From: Natrialba taiwanensis DSM 12281
Lineage (GTDB): Archaea; Halobacteriota; Halobacteria; Halobacteriales; Natrialbaceae
Assembly (NCBI RefSeq): GCF_000337595.1
Contig: NZ_AOIL01000055.1
Coordinates: 37,725-75,882, forward strand
Direction of reading: 5' to 3'
DNA: 38,158 nt
In this document: positions 34,917 through 38,158 of the stretch, piece after piece
How positions within the stretch are numbered: position 1 is the first letter of the stretch
How the letters are laid out: every line of letters begins with the position of its first letter
The notes under the pieces: generated by a model
Database searches by the model: none
What the model was told of the DNA's origin: nothing
The model's input: the letters and a program-made list of their open reading frames with translations, nothing else
Made by a program: the position numbers and the translations under genes

Positions 34917-35049
34917 ACGGGACGTTGGTTTCCCGACGGCAATAAAGGGTGTCCTCGCGATGGCATCCGTGTGCAGGCTAGATCGGGCGACGGTTTCGGC
35001 CGGTGTTACAGCCGGTGCAATCAACACGCTCGCCGCCGTATCCCATCCC

Positions 35050-36303
35050 ATGCCACCAACCGAGAGTATCGTCACGCTCACTCGCGAACTCGTCTCGATC
35101 CCGAGCCACGAGGACGAGACCGAGGCGGGCGAGTTCATCGAGTCGTGGCTCCGCCGCGAGACGGATGCCGACGTTCGCCGTGATTCGGTCGGAAACGTCT
35201 TCGCTCGGACCGGAACGGACGGGACTGAAGGCGAGAGTGAGGGCGAGGACGAAGACGAAAGCGAGAGCGAGACTGCGACCGCATCCGGCTCGACGACCGG
35301 GAACGCGGCGACCCTCGACGGAGAAACCGGCGACCAAAGCGCCGAGACGCTCGCGCTCGTCGGGCACCACGACGTCGTCGCACCCGCCGAGTCCCAGACC
35401 GACGACGACGGCGCGTACGTCGTCGAGGAACGCAACGGCCGACTCTACGGTCGCGGCGCGGCAGACATGAAGGGCGCGCTCGCGGCCGCCATGCTCGCCT
35501 TCCGCGACAACGAGATGCGCCGCACCTCCGAGGCCGGGACGGAGACCGGCGACGCCGACCCCGGCGGCGGTGAACTCGTCTTCGCGAGCTTCGTCGGCGA
35601 GGAAGTCGGCGGCACCGGCGCGCGCCACGCCATCGACGAGGGGTTCGCACCCGAGTTCGCCGTCGTCGGCGAAGGGTCGACGAACTACTCCGGGTCGGAC
35701 GTGACGGACGTTGCCGTCGCGCACAAGGGCCGACGCGGCAGTACGATCACCGCCCACGGCAGCGCGGCCCACGCGAGCGAGGTCGAGGCCGGCGAAAACG
35801 CGATCTACCGGGCGACCGACGCCATCGAGACGATTCGCGGCCTCGCGCCGCCGACCGTCTCCGTCGCGGGCGAGACGCTCGAGGGAACCGTCGCCGTCAC
35901 CGAAATCGAGGGCGGCACGGCGATGAACGTCGTTCCCGACCGCTGCGAGTTCACCATCGACGAGCGGACGGTGCCGGGCGAACGCGCGCCGCTCGCGGAC
36001 ATCGCGGATCTCCCAGGCGTCGAGTGGACCATCGAGCAGGACCTCCCGCCGATGCGGTGTGACGACGCGGCCTTCGCCGACGCCGTGCGGTCGGCCGCCG
36101 CCGCCCAATCCGGCGCTCCTGAACTCGTGGCGAAGCCCCACGCGACCGACGCGGGGTGGCTCTCCGAGGCCGGGTCGGAGTGTGTCATCTACGGGCCCGC
36201 CGAACCCGGCGAGGCGCACACGGACGACGAGAGCGTGTCGATCGCGGTCCTCGAGCGGTGTTACGAGACCTACCGCCAGATCGCAGCACAGTGGCCGCGG
36301 TGA
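35050..36303 (+). CDS. M20 family deacylase/peptidase (ArgE/DapE-like)
   Basis: 417-aa zinc hydrolase of the M20 family; ArgE- and DapE-like enzymes cleave N-acyl or N-succinyl groups from amino acids. Conserved parts are GHHDVVAP (H106, D108), GRGAADMKG, the catalytic pair in FVGEEVGG, the dimerisation-domain region KGRRGSTITAHGSAAHAS, and a final EAHTDDESV block. Between about residues 54 and 97 a low-complexity acidic insert of G, E, D, S, T and A (encoded by GAx/AGx hexamers) interrupts the N-terminal part; related proteins usually lack it. It is divergent from the PIN-ATPase gene, with 133 bp between starts. Confidence 0.9.
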   Translation: MPPTESIVTLTRELVSIPSHEDETEAGEFIESWLRRETDADVRRDSVGNVFARTGTDGTEGESEGEDEDESESETATASGSTTGNAATLDGETGDQSAETLALVGHHDVVAPAESQTDDDGAYVVEERNGRLYGRGAADMKGALAAAMLAFRDNEMRRTSEAGTETGDADPGGGELVFASFVGEEVGGTGARHAIDEGFAPEFAVVGEGSTNYSGSDVTDVAVAHKGRRGSTITAHGSAAHASEVEAGENAIYRATDAIETIRGLAPPTVSVAGETLEGTVAVTEIEGGTAMNVVPDRCEFTIDERTVPGERAPLADIADLPGVEWTIEQDLPPMRCDDAAFADAVRSAAAAQSGAPELVAKPHATDAGWLSEAGSECVIYGPAEPGEAHTDDESVSIAVLERCYETYRQIAAQWPR

Positions 36304-36405
36304 CGGCCCGAGTTCGGCGCGTCGGTTCGGACCGCTTGGTGGGCGTCAGCTCCGGGCATTTGCAGGGTGGTTTGGGGCTGCGCCGGGAACTCGTTGCGGA
36401 CCGTC

Positions 36406-36762
36406 TCAGACGCCGGGGACGCCGACCGCCTCGAAGCCGGTAATCCCCACTGCGGCGAGGACGTACAGCACGATCAGGACGGTGACCCACGCGACGAGGC
36501 CGATCATCGCCGCGGCGGTCCAGTCGGCGGGATACCGGAAGTTGATCACCGCGATGTACGCGAGCAGTGCGAGCAATGGCCCGACGAGCGGGATCCACCC
36601 GACGAAAAAGCCGACGACCGCCCAGACGATCGCGCCGAACAGCGCGGTGACGATGGCGTGATCGAAGCTCTGTGCGCCGACAATGACCCGCGCGCCGACG
36701 TAGATTCCCAGCGCGCCGATCAGCAGGCTCACGACGAAGACGATAGCTGATGCCAGAACCAT
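36406..36762 (-). CDS. Unknown four-helix membrane protein
   Basis: 118-aa integral membrane protein with four hydrophobic segments (about residues 3-24, 35-58, 62-75, 84-112) and the short conserved-looking loops GARVIVGAQSFDHAIVTALFG and INFRYPADWTAAAMIGLV. No motif for catalysis or metal binding is seen. ATG 36762 is chosen because it opens the first helix; an in-frame upstream ATG at 36813 would add 17 residues. It is convergent with the M20 gene and alone otherwise. Confidence 0.72.
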   Translation of the reverse strand: MVLASAIVFVVSLLIGALGIYVGARVIVGAQSFDHAIVTALFGAIVWAVVGFFVGWIPLVGPLLALLAYIAVINFRYPADWTAAAMIGLVAWVTVLIVLYVLAAVGITGFEAVGVPGV

Positions 36763-36988
36763 ACTCGTAGAACGGTCAGCAAGGGCGAATAGTCCCGGGC
36801 TTGCAATTTCCACCTGATTTCACCGCCGTCGAGGGTGCTCGTCCGTCGGTAGGGCAGTTGATCGGCGCGCGAGTTCTCGGCTGCGATTACACTCATCGGA
36901 GTCGATAGTTCGATGCAGCGTTTCCGAATACCGCCCTCGCCGACGAGCGATTCCTGAACTCGGTCGGCGATGGAACTCCGTCGCGGCG

Positions 36989-37258
36989 TTACCCGTCGTC
37001 CGAGTCGGTGGGGTCGCGTTCGGTGTCGGCGTTGGGTTCCGTGTTCGGGTTCGCGTTCGTGTTCCCGCCCCGGGCGTCCCGGGCAGCGTCGGGAGCGACG
37101 AGCAGGACTTCGGGCGGTGCGCGACAGCCACAGGGGGCTGCGACGCCCGTCGCGGGGCCGTGGATCGTCACCGTCGTGACCGGCTGACCGCAGAGCGGGC
37201 AGTCCGGTAGCGAGGCGGTGGTCGGTTCGTCGGGCGGGTCCGCGAGATCATCGCCCAT
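36989..37258 (-). CDS. Small Cys-zinc-ribbon-like protein with low-complexity tail
   Basis: 89-aa protein. A zinc-binding-type CPLCG at residues 20-24 and CGC at 43-45 form a four-Cys set, with a TVTIHGPATGV beta strand region between, as in small haloarchaeal zinc-ribbon proteins. Residues about 63-85 are a repetitive tail of N, A, P, T and E (NTNANPNTEPNADTE) from ACN/GAA-type hexamers. Function unknown. The start is ATG 37258. Confidence 0.68.
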   Translation of the reverse strand: MGDDLADPPDEPTTASLPDCPLCGQPVTTVTIHGPATGVAAPCGCRAPPEVLLVAPDAARDARGGNTNANPNTEPNADTERDPTDSDDG

Positions 37259-37638
37259 CGTCGCCTCCGGCCGTCGGCTGCGCTAGTGAGTGGGTAAGCG
37301 AGCGTGGCGAGACCCTTGGCTGGCGATACGTCGGTCGTGCGGGATGTTTATGTCCCGGTAGAATGTACGCAAGCATGGCGACCAATCCCTTCACGGGTTG
37401 GGAAGCCAAGTCTCGGGTGGTTCCAGCACCCGGGGCATTTCAATAAACGCCCACTCCCTACAACGGGTTTTCTTGGCTTCCGTTCACTACGTTGTTGTAG
37501 GGTGACTTATATCTACTGCTAAGTGGTGGAATTCCCAGTGGCTACTAGGTTTCTCACTAGTGGGCTGTGTTGAATCACTAGACGGCGTCGGGGATGGTCA
37601 GTAAATCGGAGGAGTTGAAGCGGGAAATTTGGTTGCCC
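37259..37638. other. Intergenic, structured and AT-richer stretch before the transposase
   Basis: About 380 bp with no supported gene. A 72-codon open frame (37304-37522) crosses the inverted repeats and is not believable as a protein by itself. 37384-37502 holds the repeats described in a separate entry. 37503-37560 is AT-rich with scattered ctag and tcactag words. The left boundary of the IS5 element probably lies near 37561, after a ctag (37557-37560) and before gggctgtgttg; its right end is outside the window. Confidence 0.5.
37384..37502. repeat. Interleaved inverted repeats (possible structured RNA or IS end)
   Basis: Four complementary pairs lie in 120 bp: aatccc/gggtt (37384-37400); ggaagccaag (37401-37410) with cttggcttcc (37472-37481); cgggtg (37414-37419) with cacccg (37427-37432); and ccctacaac (37456-37464) with gttgtaggg (37494-37502). 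The second and fourth pairs are interleaved, so as RNA they could form a pseudoknot. It may be the end of a lost mobile element, such as an IS200/IS605-type right end that carries an omega-RNA, but no TnpB gene is present. Confidence 0.5.
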
Positions 37639-38158
37639 ATGACGCAAATCTTCCGCTTCACCGAACGTTGTGTCTCGATTGCACAAAGCGTTACGGGTGA
37701 ACGAGGCAAATCCGCCGCCCCAAGCGGTGGCGGCGGATTCGCCGACTATGCCCTCGTTTCGCTGCATTGTCTCCGTATTTACCTCGATTCGTCCTATCGA
37801 ATGACGATCGATTTTCTGAAGGAAATGCCGCAAATAACAAGGGATATCGGCCTTAATACGGCCGATCTCCCCGCACCTTCCACGCTGTGTAAGGCGTTTG
37901 ATCGAATCGAGATGAGCGTTTGTCGAGTGTTGCTGCGCCAGTCGGCGCAGCTACACAACCTCTCTGAGCACGCTGCGATCGACGCAACGTTCTATGAACG
38001 AGATCGTACAAGTCGCCACTACTGCCAACGAACGAATCATCGCATTCAGACGCTCAAAGTTACAAAGCTCGTCGATACAGCAACGCAAGCTGTGCTTGAT
38101 CTTCACTGCTCGACGACGTTAGAAGGCAGCGACGCAGATCTCTGTGAGCAGATCGCCC
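37639..38158 (+). CDS. IS5-family transposase, 3' end beyond the window
   Basis: First about 173 codons of a haloarchaeal IS5-family transposase, open to the last base. Family blocks are ADYALVSLHCLRIYLDSSYR, KEMPQITRDIGL, PSTLCKAFDRIEMSVCRVLL, and the first DDE Asp in AAIDATFYERDR. The second Asp, in TKLVDTATQAVLDLHCSTT or nearby, follows; the final Glu is outside the window. ATG 37639 (MTQIFRF) matches the usual start; an in-frame ATG at 37594 would add 15 residues. A whole element cannot be shown because the right end is not seen. Confidence 0.9.
   Translation, partial: MTQIFRFTERCVSIAQSVTGERGKSAAPSGGGGFADYALVSLHCLRIYLDSSYRMTIDFLKEMPQITRDIGLNTADLPAPSTLCKAFDRIEMSVCRVLLRQSAQLHNLSEHAAIDATFYERDRTSRHYCQRTNHRIQTLKVTKLVDTATQAVLDLHCSTTLEGSDADLCEQIA

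Noticed and set aside
37304-37522. A 72-codon frame crossing the inverted repeats, considered as the end of a TnpB
   Set aside because: No zinc-finger or RuvC motif is present in it, and the repeats alone explain the sequence.
37519-37833. A 104-codon minus-strand frame
   Set aside because: Lies opposite the IS5 transposase start; shadow.
1-38158. CRISPR arrays, tRNA or rRNA genes
   Set aside because: No regularly spaced repeats, no cloverleaf-like sequence with the TψC-loop word, and no rRNA words were noticed on reading either strand.

Overview
The window is a haloarchaeal chromosome segment. It is GC-rich and the predicted proteins are strongly acidic. Typical archaeal or haloarchaeal genes are present: ABCE1/Rli1, Sec61-beta, archaemetzincin, a PIN-ATPase-KH protein, an F420-dependent NADP reductase and Tat-type lipoproteins. 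Many starts have a TATA-like box 24-33 nt upstream, which is the leaderless pattern usual in halophilic archaea. The gene set fits the Natrialbales (Natrinema/Haloterrigena-like), but the genus is an inference.

Layout. 0.2-5.6 kb: D-2-hydroxyacid dehydrogenase, EngB GTPase, a DUF389 membrane protein, a small membrane protein, a NOG1-like GTPase and a DUF5518-like membrane protein. 5.6-9.2 kb: a Cys-rich four-helix-bundle protein, then the minus-strand series sec61-beta, pdxT, bifunctional nuclease (DUF151) and hisE; thioredoxin and npdG follow. 9.4-15.6 kb: a secreted protein with two related end domains, a FAD oxidoreductase-Rieske fusion, a HAD phosphatase, an M50-type membrane protease, UPF0146, and a divergent archaemetzincin. 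15.7-21.1 kb: a two-gene ABC-2 exporter, a convergent Cys-rich protein with a disturbed 5' end, a methyltransferase, a C-terminally anchored membrane protein and a phosphotransferase. 21.2-26.1 kb: the EMC6-like/Rli1 pair and a large prepilin-like von Willebrand A protein. 26.4-32.5 kb: a winged-helix regulator, a membrane protein, NAD synthetase, an HtpX-like M48 protease paired with a PQQ-propeller lipoprotein, and a CitMHS-type transporter. 32.5-38.2 kb: a duplicated gene fragment, the PIN-ATPase-KH protein, an M20 deacylase/peptidase, a membrane protein, a zinc-binding small protein, a structured intergenic stretch, and an IS5-family transposase cut by the window end.

Most of the window is ordinary core chromosome. 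The parts most worth a second look are: the Cys-rich protein next to the ABC exporter, whose reading frame runs about 54 codons upstream with no start codon; the 133-bp duplication of the 3' end of the PIN-ATPase gene; an interleaved (pseudoknot-type) set of inverted repeats beside the IS5 element, which may be a relic of another mobile element's structured RNA; and the recurrent hexanucleotide-derived low-complexity tracts in several unrelated genes. No tRNA, rRNA or CRISPR array was seen.
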